In this document: positions 1 through 6,573 of the stretch, in pieces
How positions within the stretch are numbered: the stretch's first letter is position 1
Layout: every line of letters starts with the position of its first letter
From: JARFUG01 sp050485365
GTDB taxonomy: Bacteria > Desulfobacterota > Desulfuromonadia > Desulfuromonadales > JACZKF01
Assembly (NCBI GenBank): GCA_050485365.1
Contig: JBJHBH010000093.1
Coordinates: forward strand, 1 to 12,977
Direction of reading: 5' to 3'
DNA length: 12,977 nt
The notes under the pieces: generated by a model
Database searches by the model: none
Told to the model about the DNA's origin: nothing
Seen by the model: only the letters and a program-made list of their open reading frames with translations
Made by a program: the position numbers and the translations under genes

Positions 1-294
1 GATCGACCCCGCCAATCCCCCCAGGCAGAGGCGATAGACCTGGTGCCACTCCACGTTTCCGCGGCGCCGATGCCCCAGGGTGCTGCTCAGGGCCGTCAGA
101 ACGATGATGGCGAGGCTCGTGGCGAAAGCCGCGTGAACAACGACGGATTCCGAGAAGCCCGCAACGGGGAAGGCCCACAGGAAAAGAGGGACCAGGATGA
201 TGCCGCCGCCGATGCCGAGTAGACCCGCGAGAAAACCGGCCAGAGAGCCGAGGATGACGAAGAGCGCGAGGACGGTCGGATCGAACAAGCTCAT
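1..294 (-). CDS. TauE/SafE-family sulfite/anion exporter, N-terminal part
   Basis: The first 98 codons of an inner-membrane protein; the rest lies beyond the left edge. ATG at 294 is preceded by GGGAG about 7 bases upstream. The first helix contains LAGFLAGLLGIGGGIILVP (residues 17-35), the glycine-rich motif typical of the TauE/SafE (DUF81) permeases. A second hydrophobic segment follows around residues 46-66, then a short basic loop (HRRRG) and the start of a third helix. Family members export sulfite, sulfoacetate or related organosulfur anions, but many are uncharacterised and the substrate cannot be read from this fragment. The gene lies downstream of tRNA-Cys on the same strand and is separated from it by a terminator, so it is probably transcribed on its own. 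A small GGGCGC/GCGCCC hairpin (324-342) lies in the leader. Confidence 0.85.
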   Translation of the reverse strand, partial: MSLFDPTVLALFVILGSLAGFLAGLLGIGGGIILVPLFLWAFPVAGFSESVVVHAAFATSLAIIVLTALSSTLGHRRRGNVEWHQVYRLCLGGLAGSI

Positions 295-366
295 CCGGTC
301 TCCCGAAAGGCAGGGGGCGGCAGGGGCGCATTCCTTGCGCCCACGTTCGAGGAGGGGGAAATAAGA

Positions 367-393
367 AAGCCAGCCCTTTAAGGGGGCTGGCTT
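367..393 (-). terminator. Rho-independent terminator of tRNA-Cys
   Basis: A 10-bp perfect stem (AAGCCAGCCC at 367-376 with GGGCTGGCTT at 384-393) and a 7-base loop begin 10 bases beyond the tRNA 3' end on the minus strand. The stem is followed on that strand by a T-rich tract (TTTCTTATTT). It should stop tRNA transcription before the exporter gene. Confidence 0.8.
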
Positions 394-402
394 GAAAGCT
401 TA

Positions 403-476
<74 letters not shown>

Positions 477-507
477 GCGGAAAACCCGGAGGTTCCGAAG
501 CTCGGTA

Positions 508-536
508 TTGATAGCAAAACGCTATGGGAGTGTCAA
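508..536 (-). promoter_or_regulatory. Sigma-70 promoter of tRNA-Cys
   Basis: On the minus strand a consensus -35 box TTGACA (531-536) is separated by 17 bases from a -10 box TATCAA (508-513). This places initiation about 25 bases before the tRNA 5' end. The rest of 477-617 holds no gene that I can see. Confidence 0.75.
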
Positions 537-617
537 GGCCAAAATCCCCGACACCACCAGCTCTCCCAAGGGAGCAGAATGATTGCATAGAGACGAGAGC
601 TACAGCCCTGCAATTCC

Positions 618-1019
618 CTAGCGCAAAAGGAGCACCGCGGGGACTGTGTCCAGCTTTTCCGCCATGGTGGCGAATCGCCGGTCGAAGGTCGCCAGTCCCG
701 AAAGTTCGGCGCTGGCCGAAAGATGCAGGGCATCGGCGAAATCCATTCCGGCGGCATACCAGGCGAGGGCCTGGGCGACGGCGGGGGCATCCTCCATTTC
801 GATGGTGGGGAGGCCAAGGATGTGGAGCAGGCGTTCGTGGACAATTTCCCGAGGAAGGTTGTATCCGGCCGCGGAGGAGAGCACCCAGGCACATTCGAGC
901 AGAACGGTCTTGAGGACGAAACAGCGGTTACGCGCCAGGAAGTCGGTCGCAAGGGCAGCCTGCTCCCGGTCGTCCTTGACCGCGTACCGCACCAGGAGAT
1001 TCGTGTCGACTGCGATCAT
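618..1019 (-). CDS. vapC: VapC-type PIN-domain ribonuclease toxin
   Basis: A 133-residue single PIN domain, the usual VapC length. The acidic metal-binding set is complete: D5 in the opening AVDTN motif, E42 in the LLE helix, D93/D96 in DFADALH, and D113 in the ATFDRRF motif near the end. VapC toxins are Mg-dependent endoribonucleases that cut tRNA or rRNA and are held inactive by VapB. The ATG overlaps the stop of the antitoxin gene (ATGA), the standard coupling in vapBC operons. The codons look normal for the region and no damage is visible, so the toxin is predicted to be active. The RNA target cannot be predicted. Confidence 0.92.
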   Translation of the reverse strand: MIAVDTNLLVRYAVKDDREQAALATDFLARNRCFVLKTVLLECAWVLSSAAGYNLPREIVHERLLHILGLPTIEMEDAPAVAQALAWYAAGMDFADALHLSASAELSGLATFDRRFATMAEKLDTVPAVLLLR

Positions 1020-1270
1020 CTATATTTTCCAGCCTCTTCGCTGATCGCCTGATCCATTTCCTCAAGGGAAAGAGGTCTGCCTCGATAAACCGGGGCGGCA
1101 TCGAGGGGCTCCAGTTCGGTGGGGGGAAAAATCCGGGTCGGCTTGATGACCAGTTCCGATCCCCGGTCGATAATGACGAATTCCGTACCCTCTTTCCAGT
1201 GGTGTCGGTCACGAATAGGCTTGGGCAGGACAAATTGCCCCTTACTGGAGAGCTTGATGATGGTGCCCAT
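1016..1270 (-). CDS. vapB: AbrB/SpoVT-fold antitoxin VapB
   Basis: An 84-residue protein. Residues 1-44 form a SpoVT/AbrB swapped-hairpin DNA-binding domain (IIKLSSKGQFVLPKPIR, then a hydrophobic strand ending VIKP). The acidic tail from about residue 45 contains LSLEEMDQAISEEA, the helix that would bind and block the toxin. A GAGGAAG ribosome site lies about 6 bases before the ATG. It is the first gene of the operon. The family represses its own promoter together with VapC, and the direct repeat immediately upstream is a candidate operator. The AbrB-fold pairing with a PIN toxin is a common VapBC subtype. Confidence 0.9.
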   Translation of the reverse strand: MGTIIKLSSKGQFVLPKPIRDRHHWKEGTEFVIIDRGSELVIKPTRIFPPTELEPLDAAPVYRGRPLSLEEMDQAISEEAGKYR

Positions 1271-1284
1271 GATATTCTTCCTCG

Positions 1285-1304
1285 GTAAGAATTATGTAAG
1301 AATT
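1285..1304 (-). promoter_or_regulatory. Direct-repeat candidate operator of vapBC
   Basis: The 9-mer GTAAGAATT (plus-strand sense) occurs at 1285-1293 and again at 1296-1304, so the repeats start exactly 11 bases apart, about one helical turn. They lie 15-34 bases upstream of the vapB ATG, where the promoter should be. Placement and spacing suit binding by an AbrB-fold dimer. Operator function is inferred. Confidence 0.5.
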
Positions 1305-1348
1305 CTACTCCAGATCGCCGGACAGGGCAACAGGATTAGGGATTTTCT

Positions 1349-1367
1349 CAGACGAGTCTGCTATTAT
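1349..1367 (+). promoter_or_regulatory. Candidate promoter and operator of the hicB-like gene
   Basis: A good -10 hexamer TATTAT (1362-1367) sits 42 bases before the ATG at 1410. Directly upstream is an inverted repeat CAGAC-GA-GTCTG (1349-1360), placed where a repressor would block RNA polymerase. No strong -35 box is visible, which fits a weak or regulated promoter. HicB proteins with ribbon-helix-helix ends bind short palindromes in their own promoters; that this is such a site is inference. Confidence 0.35.
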
Positions 1368-1409
1368 CAACCGGCCTCCTCTCGAATTGCGATGTAGTAG
1401 GAACAGACC

Positions 1410-1739
1410 ATGAGCAAACCCCTTACCTACCGCGGCTACGCCGCTCATATCGAGTTCGACGCCGAAGACCGGCTGTTTGTCGGCCGGCTCGCCGGTATCG
1501 TCGATATCGTCACCTTTCACGGCGAGTCGGTCGATAAATTGGAGAGCGCCTTTCATGAAGCTGTGGACGATTATCTCGACATGTCCGAAAAATTCGGCCG
1601 CCCACCCCAGAAGCCCTGCTCCGGCAGACTCATGCTCCGAATCCCCCCCGAAGTACACGCCCACGCCCTGATGATGGCAGAAGCGCACGGCAAAAGCCTT
1701 AACCAATGGGCGGCTGAGGTATTGGCAAAGGCGGAGTAG
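1410..1739 (+). CDS. hicB: HicB-family antitoxin without adjacent HicA
   Basis: A 109-residue protein with the two-part HicB layout. Residues 1-60 form the partial RNase-H-like HicB fold (YRGYAAHIEFDAEDRLFVG, then a GESVDKLESAFHEAVDDYL helix). After a PPQKP linker, residues 72-108 form a ribbon-helix-helix-type DNA-binding segment (RLMLRIPPEVHAHALMMA and GKSLNQWAAEVL). In a normal module HicB neutralises the small mRNA-cleaving toxin HicA, encoded directly beside it. No HicA-like reading frame is present on either side: 1271-1409 is promoter DNA and 1740-1827 is short and uncoding. It may be a stand-alone regulator, an orphan left after toxin loss, or an antitoxin acting on a distant toxin. 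An AGGA site precedes the ATG. Confidence 0.85.
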   Translation: MSKPLTYRGYAAHIEFDAEDRLFVGRLAGIVDIVTFHGESVDKLESAFHEAVDDYLDMSEKFGRPPQKPCSGRLMLRIPPEVHAHALMMAEAHGKSLNQWAAEVLAKAE

Positions 1740-1827
1740 TCTGCTGTAAGCGTAGAGGCCACGAGGCGCCCCCCCGACCAGAGAGCATCCTTTACATTCG
1801 CACTGACGAGCCAACAACGAATTTTGA

Positions 1828-2201
1828 CTATATTTTTTGTCGTATAGTTTCATGACAATATTTCCCTAACCATGCACCAAAAAAGATAACAAAAAAGCCA
1901 ACAATGCGGAAAAGAGGATTTGACGTCTGATTGAAAAAATACGATACCAATAAAAAATAAAAAGTAATACTTGCTAAAATTCCAAAAAAAATGAACAACC
2001 AACCAGTAGAGCTTTTGCCTCCGAGCGGCAATGGGACACCCAAAAATTCGTTCCCTCCCTGCCTTCTGCATTACTGATGTCTTTTTTAAGTATATCCAAC
2101 AGTGTTGTGTATAGTCTTTTCTTACTATTCCATTCGCCACAGAATCTACACTTTACTGCTTCTTCTTGGATTAATTCAGCACAATATTGGCACTTCTTCA
2201 T
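1828..2201 (-). pseudogene. Zinc-ribbon membrane protein gene, frameshifted
   Basis: The gene starts at ATG 2201 behind a strong GGAGGAA site (2207-2213). The first frame encodes a four-cysteine zinc ribbon (C4, C7, C18, C21 in two CxxC knuckles) and a charged linker, then runs out of phase and stops at 1974. The second part is in another frame (1828-2043): a GGK-containing turn and two long hydrophobic helices around GWLFIFFGILASITFYFLL and IVGFFVIFFGAWLG. Adding one T to the T5 run (plus-strand A run at 2042-2046) joins both halves into one protein of about 125 residues: an N-terminal cytoplasmic zinc ribbon plus two membrane segments, a common small architecture of unknown function. It is either a real one-base deletion or a sequence error. 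The region is far more AT-rich than its neighbours, suggesting horizontal origin. Confidence 0.7.
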
Positions 2202-2250
2202 CGGGATTCCTCCAAAGAATGCTTTTTTATATAAGTAAATAAAAACTCAA

Positions 2251-2287
2251 ACGCCGCCGCTCAGCTTTGCAACTGATGCGACGGCGT
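2251..2287. repeat. Isolated imperfect hairpin in AT-rich spacer
   Basis: The arms ACGCCG and CGGCGT enclose CGC/GCG and TCAG/CTGA pairs, with single-base bulges and an 8-base CTTTGCAA loop. It lies upstream of the zinc-ribbon gene. It has no T tract suited to either strand as a terminator, and its role is unknown. The surrounding spacer 2214-2437 contains no gene that I can support. Confidence 0.4.
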
Positions 2288-2437
2288 CGATAGATTTGCC
2301 TTCCTTGCCCTCCCCCTCATCATCTCCCCCAGGAACAAAAAATCAGGTCTCTTTTTCTAATACTTTGATTGCAACGATGTCAACCCTTATTCAGATGAGC
2401 TGCGGAGCGAGCGCAGAGGGTGTTGGCTCAGACAAGT

Positions 2438-2550
2438 CAAAACCGGCCTCACGCGACGCCGCGACGACGCGACGTTAAAACCCTACCCTGCTCAAGTCGT
2501 TGCTCTTGAATTTGCCTTTCGTCGCGTCGTCGCGTCGTCGCGTGAGACGC
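2438..2550 (+). repeat. Palindromic MITE/REP-like element, copy 1
   Basis: The element has 26-bp terminal inverted arms: 2449-2474 (beginning TCACGCGACG) and 2520-2545 (ending CGTCGCGTGA) are reverse complements at 25 of 26 positions. They enclose about 45 bp of AT-richer DNA. A lead-in CAAAACCGGCC (2438-2448) is shared with copy 2. The block 2499-2545 matches copy 2 (6580-6626, opposite strand) at 44 of 47 positions. No reading frame is inside. It lies about 25 bp beyond the stop codon of the permease gene and could also serve as a terminator. It resembles non-autonomous TIR elements or large REPs mobilised in trans; no transposase is in the window. Confidence 0.75.
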
Positions 2551-2572
2551 CCTTGGATTTTCTCAGACAACC

Positions 2573-4492
2573 TCACCGCCGCACCCGCGAGAGTTTGAGC
2601 ATGCGCGAGATGCGGTCGATGACGATGGTGAGGGCGATGATCATGAGGAGGTAGGTGCCGGCTTTTTCGAAGCGGAACCATTCGAAGTTGAAGGTGAAGA
2701 AGAAACCGAGCCCCCCTACCCCGACGATGCCGAGGACGACGGCGGCGCGTACGTTGCTCTCGAACTGGAAGAAGGCGTAGGTCATCCAGTCGCGCCACGA
2801 GATCGGCGCCGCCACGACGCCGAAGCACGCCATTCGCGACCCCATGAACGACTGCTCGAAGCGCCGGTAGGGGATGTTGTCGACGGTTTCGCTGAAGACG
2901 CGCACCAGCACCCCCATGCTGTGGATGGCGAGGGCGATCGTCCCGGCGACGAGGCCGGGGCCGAAAAAGGCGATGAAGAGAAAAGCCCACATGACCTCGG
3001 GGACGCCGCGCGACACGAGGCCGACGGTGCGCGCAAGGGCCATCTGCACGAAGCGCAGCACGCGCAGCAGCGGACGGGACGTCTCGCCGGTGAACTGGTG
3101 CGGCTCCAGTTGGAAGGCCAGCGAGTGGGGATAGGTCAGGAGGATGGCGCCGACGACGCCGATCAGGGTGCCGACGATGGCGATGGCCAGCGGGACGGTG
3201 GAGGACTTGACGACGCGCCAGACGAACCACTTCTGCAGCTCAGCCTCCCAGGCGACCCAGGCGGCGGGGCGGTAGAACTGCAGCGGGCCGTACTCGTCGA
3301 AGAGAGAGACGGCCTTTCCTGTGTCGCGAAGGGCGGCCGCCGCCTCCGGATCGCCGAGGCCGATGGTGGCCAGATCGAGGTCGGGGTGAAGCAGACGGTT
3401 GAAGAAGCGCAGGTTCCCCCACGCCTCCCCCGACAGGAGCTCGACGGCGGGGGTGAGGTAGTTGCGGGGCTCGCCCCCCGGCGCGGCGTTGTTCCCCCAT
3501 CCCATGAACCACACCGACCAGGTGAGGACGACCATCACCACGGCGACGCTCATGTAGCCGCGCGACAGGGCGACGAAGGTGCTGCGGCTCTTGACGGCGC
3601 GGGGGTGGTTGGGGTCGTTGCGCAGTTGGCGCCGGATGTAGTTGGAGACGAGGTCGGCGCTGAGGGTCAGCAACAGGGTGAAGAGGATGAGGGTGCTGAC
3701 CTTGTCCCACGCGCCGAAGCGCACCTGATACCAGATTTCGGAACCGAGCCCGCCGCCGCCGACGGCGCCGATGACGGCGGCGTTGCGGATGGCGCACTCG
3801 GCGCGCATGAGGGTGAAGCTCTGCACGCTGCGGGCCGCCAGGGGGCGGATGCCGTAGAAGAAGGTCTTCAGGCGCCCGGCGCCCAGAACGCGCACCTGCT
3901 CGTATTCGCGCTCGTCGATGCTGTCCCACAGCTCGCTGTAGACCTTGGCGAGGATGCCGGTGATGTTGAGGGCGAGGGCCAGCGCCCCGGTCAGGGGGCC
4001 GAGGCCGATGACCGCGACGAGGATGATCGCCCAGACGAAGTCGGGGACGGCGCGCAGTACATCCTGCGTAAGGCGGCACAGCGAGCACAGAAGGGCCAGG
4101 GGGGAGCGCAGCGGGAAGTTGCGCCGCCAGCCGACGGCGCTCTCCTCGCCGACGCAGACCGAGCGGGCCGACCCCATGGCGAGGAGGAAGCCGAGGACGA
4201 CGGCGAGGGCGGTCCCCAGCGCGGCGGCCGAGAGGGTCTGCAGGGTGAGCTCCCAGGAATGACGGAGGAACTCGCGGCTGAACTCGGGGGAGGAAAAGGC
4301 GCCGAGCCACGACGCCATGCGCGCGAAGGCCTGGGCGCGCCGGTCAGGGTCGGTCAGAGAGGTGAGGTCCCACTCGGCGGCGACGAAGGAGGCCGCCACG
4401 AGGAGGAGGATCGTCGCGAGGCCGACGAAGTGACCCCAGGGGCGCTTGTGCGAATAGCGCTCGAAGGCGGGGGAGTGCGAGGCGTCCGTCAT
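2573..4492 (-). CDS. phnE: Fused double-domain PhnE-type ABC permease
   Basis: A 639-residue inner-membrane protein made of two PhnE-like permease halves in one chain, so one molecule supplies both transmembrane subunits. Half 1 spans about residues 75-290, with coupling motif EYEQVRVLGAGRLKTFF (197-212) and the PhnE-typical IGAVGGGGLG (241-250). Half 2 spans about 430-630, with coupling loop RRFEQSFMGSRMACFGV (543-559) and GIVGVGGLGF (588-597). Each half is preceded by its own signal-anchor-like helix (about 23-40 and 312-331), and a periplasmic insert lies between them (about 335-420). The ATG shares its first base with the stop of the ATPase gene (TGATG), showing translational coupling. 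Import of a phosphonate/phosphite-like oxyanion is inferred from the family; the substrate is undetermined. It is the last gene of the operon. Confidence 0.9.
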   Translation of the reverse strand: MTDASHSPAFERYSHKRPWGHFVGLATILLLVAASFVAAEWDLTSLTDPDRRAQAFARMASWLGAFSSPEFSREFLRHSWELTLQTLSAAALGTALAVVLGFLLAMGSARSVCVGEESAVGWRRNFPLRSPLALLCSLCRLTQDVLRAVPDFVWAIILVAVIGLGPLTGALALALNITGILAKVYSELWDSIDEREYEQVRVLGAGRLKTFFYGIRPLAARSVQSFTLMRAECAIRNAAVIGAVGGGGLGSEIWYQVRFGAWDKVSTLILFTLLLTLSADLVSNYIRRQLRNDPNHPRAVKSRSTFVALSRGYMSVAVVMVVLTWSVWFMGWGNNAAPGGEPRNYLTPAVELLSGEAWGNLRFFNRLLHPDLDLATIGLGDPEAAAALRDTGKAVSLFDEYGPLQFYRPAAWVAWEAELQKWFVWRVVKSSTVPLAIAIVGTLIGVVGAILLTYPHSLAFQLEPHQFTGETSRPLLRVLRFVQMALARTVGLVSRGVPEVMWAFLFIAFFGPGLVAGTIALAIHSMGVLVRVFSETVDNIPYRRFEQSFMGSRMACFGVVAAPISWRDWMTYAFFQFESNVRAAVVLGIVGVGGLGFFFTFNFEWFRFEKAGTYLLMIIALTIVIDRISRMLKLSRVRR

Positions 4493-5322
4493 CAGTCGGT
4501 CAGCACCACGTCGTCCAGGTGCATCGCCCGGTACTCGGCGCCGTAGAGGTCGCGCAGCAGATCGCGCGTGATCTCGGCCGGGGTCCCCTGCCAGAAGAGG
4601 TGCCCGTCGCGCAGGGCGATCACCCGCTCGAAATGCCCCTCCAGAAGCTCCAGGGTGTGCAGATTGACCAGCAGCGTCGACCCCAGGCGCGACGAGAGTC
4701 CCGAGAGCAGGGCGACGATTTCGCGTCCGAGGCGGATGTCGAGCTGGCTCACCGGCTCGTCGGCCAGCATCACCCGCGGCTGCTGCACCATCAGGCGCGC
4801 GATGGCCACGCGCTGCTGCTGCCCGCCGGAGAGCTCCCCCGGCATCGACCACAGCTTGTCCGAGAGCTCCACCTCGCGCAGCGCCGCCCTGGCGGCGCCC
4901 AGATCCTGCGGCCACAGCAGGGAGAGGAGCGCCCGGGGGAGCACCCAGTGCCCCAGGCGCCCCATGAGGACGTTGTGGACCACGCGAAGGTGCGGAATCA
5001 GGTTGTCGTTCTGATACAGAACGCCGATCTCGCGCCGCAGCTCGCGAAGCGCCCCGCCGCGCAGGTTGCGGGTGTCGCGCCCCATCGCCGTGATGCGCCC
5101 CTCGGTCGGCTTGAGAACGGCGCACAGGAGGCGAAAGAGGGTCGTCTTGCCCGCGCCGGACGGGCCGATCACCGCCACTCTCTCCCCTTCTCGAATGGAG
5201 AAGGAGAGATCACTGAGGACCTGCGCCCGGCCGAACGATTTACCGACGCCCTCGACGGCGAAGACGGTCTGCGCGGCCGCAACGGCCTGAGAATGCGAAG
5301 ATGCTTCGATGACTGCTTCCAT
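4492..5322 (-). CDS. phnC: PhnC-type ABC importer ATPase
   Basis: A 276-residue nucleotide-binding subunit with every motif intact: Walker A GPSGAGKT (53-60), Q-loop YQND (Q104), signature LSGGQQQR (164-171), Walker B VMLADE (184-189), D-loop SQLD and switch histidine H222. The LSGGQQQRVAIARLMVQQP stretch and the order of elements fit the PhnC group. It should power import through the fused permease encoded directly downstream. The ATG at 5322 has no clear ribosome site, and the 167 bp between it and the binding-protein gene carry an inverted repeat, so expression may depend on readthrough or an internal promoter. The first 22 residues are extra relative to the core fold, so a later start is possible, though no obvious in-frame alternative is seen before residue 23. 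Confidence 0.9.
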   Translation of the reverse strand: MEAVIEASSHSQAVAAAQTVFAVEGVGKSFGRAQVLSDLSFSIREGERVAVIGPSGAGKTTLFRLLCAVLKPTEGRITAMGRDTRNLRGGALRELRREIGVLYQNDNLIPHLRVVHNVLMGRLGHWVLPRALLSLLWPQDLGAARAALREVELSDKLWSMPGELSGGQQQRVAIARLMVQQPRVMLADEPVSQLDIRLGREIVALLSGLSSRLGSTLLVNLHTLELLEGHFERVIALRDGHLFWQGTPAEITRDLLRDLYGAEYRAMHLDDVVLTD

Positions 5323-5333
5323 ATTTTTAATTC

Positions 5334-5448
5334 ACAGGGATGTACAGGATATCCAGGATAAAATCAAATCAGAATATTCAAGAATTGCCCAATGATTGTC
5401 CGCGTTTTAAATTAGGGCTCTCATCCTGACCATCCTGCATATCCCTGT
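5334..5448. repeat. Inverted-repeat element between phnD- and phnC-like genes
   Basis: Two 26-bp arms (5334-5359, beginning ACAGGGATGTACAGGAT; 5423-5448, ending ATATCCCTGT) are inverted and match at 21 of 26 positions, enclosing about 63 bp of AT-rich DNA. Each arm contains tandem CAGGAT units. It is unrelated to the GTCGCG-type elements. Its position inside the operon suggests an inserted repeat that may fold in the mRNA and set the ratio of binding protein to ATPase. I recall similar CAGGGATATACAGGAT repeats in deltaproteobacterial genomes but cannot verify this here. Confidence 0.6.
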
Positions 5449-5489
5449 AAAATTTCACTTGAAATTCGCCTTATTTTGCCCCATTGAGC

Positions 5490-6413
5490 TCACCCCCCGA
5501 TGTCGACCCCCGACTCGAGCAGCGCCCTGTACCCGGCCCACTCCTCAAGGTCGGCTTCGATGAACTTCTCCGCTTTGAGATAACCGAGGACCTTGCGCCC
5601 CTCTTCGGTGTCGGTCGAGAGGCTCAGCAGGGCGGCTCGCAGCTCGGCAAGGAGCTCTTCGCCGAGGTCGGCACGGGCGGTGAGGCAATAGTTGGTGAAG
5701 GGGGGCGTTTTGTAGATGACGGGGGCCTTGGCCTTGAGCTCGTCGCGCGCGTTGTCCCACGAGGCGAAGTTCATGGCGCCGATGGTGAAGGTGCCGGCGG
5801 CCACCTGCTGCATCACCACGTCGTGGCTGCCGCTGTAGGCGACGGTGCGAAAGACGCTCTCGGGGGAGCGGCCGCTTTGCTCGGTGAAGAAGTTGCGGGG
5901 CATGAGGTGGCTCGAAGTGCTGTTCTTGCTGCCGAAGGTGAAGGTCCACCCCTGCCCTTCGGCGGCGTCGGCGAGCTCGCCCAGGTCGGCGACGGGGGCG
6001 ATCCCCGCTTCGCTGTGAGCGACGAAGTAGCTGACGAACCCCTTGTCGATGTCGCGGGCGCCGAGCACCACGAGATCGTCGTTCATCTGGATGTGCGCCT
6101 GAGCCGTCGTCACCGCGCCGAGCCACGCGATGTGCGCCCGCCCCGTGGCCAGGGCCGTGACGCTGGCGGCGTAGTTTTCAACATGCATGTACTCGACGGG
6201 GATCCCCACCGCGTCGCCGAGGTGTTTTGCCAGTGCGCCGAAGTTCTCGCGCATGCGGTCGGCGTCGCCGTCGTCGGGGATGGCGGTGATGATGAGCCGC
6301 TGCGGGCGGGTTGTCTCAACCCCCTGGGCGACGGTCGGTTCGGTGCGGCGCTCGCAAGCGGCCAGGGCAAGCAGGGCGGCCAGAGCGAGGGCTGGAAGAA
6401 CAAAACGCTTCAT
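5490..6413 (-). CDS. phnD: PhnD-like substrate-binding lipoprotein
   Basis: A 307-residue periplasmic receptor anchored as a lipoprotein: basic start MKR, hydrophobic core and lipobox LAAC with acceptor C20. The mature part follows the PhnD/periplasmic-binding-protein II pattern: ITAIPDDGDADRM near the first strand, then VENYAASVTALATG and HIAWLG. The ligand-site motif FGSKNSTSSHLMPRNFF follows, then YSGSHDVVMQQV and IGAMNFASWD. The IPDD opening and these motifs recall a PhnD branch that databases call putative selenate-binding, so phosphonate, phosphite and selenate-like oxyanions are all possible. GGGAG lies 8-12 bases before the ATG. It is the first gene of the operon, and a consensus-like promoter lies upstream. 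No phosphonate-breakdown gene is in the window. Confidence 0.88.
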   Translation of the reverse strand: MKRFVLPALALAALLALAACERRTEPTVAQGVETTRPQRLIITAIPDDGDADRMRENFGALAKHLGDAVGIPVEYMHVENYAASVTALATGRAHIAWLGAVTTAQAHIQMNDDLVVLGARDIDKGFVSYFVAHSEAGIAPVADLGELADAAEGQGWTFTFGSKNSTSSHLMPRNFFTEQSGRSPESVFRTVAYSGSHDVVMQQVAAGTFTIGAMNFASWDNARDELKAKAPVIYKTPPFTNYCLTARADLGEELLAELRAALLSLSTDTEEGRKVLGYLKAEKFIEADLEEWAGYRALLESGVDIGG

Positions 6414-6476
6414 GACAAAAATCTCCCTTCGGATATTCGATGGGCGCCGGAGTAGCGGCGGCGCAAATGAATTGCG

Positions 6477-6505
6477 ATTATCCGAAAGGAGGCGAGGAAA
6501 AGCAA
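6477..6505 (-). promoter_or_regulatory. Sigma-70-like promoter of the phnDCE-like operon
   Basis: On the minus strand TTGCTT (6500-6505) is followed, with 17-base spacing, by GATAAT (6477-6482), about 64 bases before the ATG at 6413. The resulting leader contains a GCGCCG/CGGCGC hairpin (about 6444-6464) just before the ribosome site. No known oxyanion-responsive operator is recognised. Confidence 0.5.
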
Positions 6506-6573
6506 ATTGGAACTATCGATATTTTCGTTGAAATGGATCGGAATTGCCGATAGAAAGTCAAGAGACCTAAAAG

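Noticed and set aside
2040..2048. Programmed -1 frameshift in the zinc-ribbon gene
   Set aside because: In the reading phase the run does not form an X-XXY-YYZ slippery heptamer and no clear stimulatory stem follows; a simple indel is more economical, although slippage is not excluded.
2244..2290. Integron attC site (hairpin in an accessory region)
   Set aside because: The outer boxes do not fit RYYYAAC and GTTRRRY, and no second site flanks a neighbouring gene.
2449..2545. CRISPR array suggested by repeated GTCGCGTCGTCGCGT units
   Set aside because: The units are tandem palindromic arms of one short element without regular spacers or cas genes.
1336..2567. 14-bp repeat GGATTTTCTCAGAC near 1340 and near 2555
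   Set aside because: A single match of this length is expected by chance at roughly this frequency in a 13-kb window, and it has no extended similarity.
2921..4546. Long open frame on the plus strand opposite the permease gene
   Set aside because: It mirrors the fused permease in a GC-rich region; its product is low-complexity (rich in G, E, D, A) with no domain, while the minus strand encodes an intact transporter.
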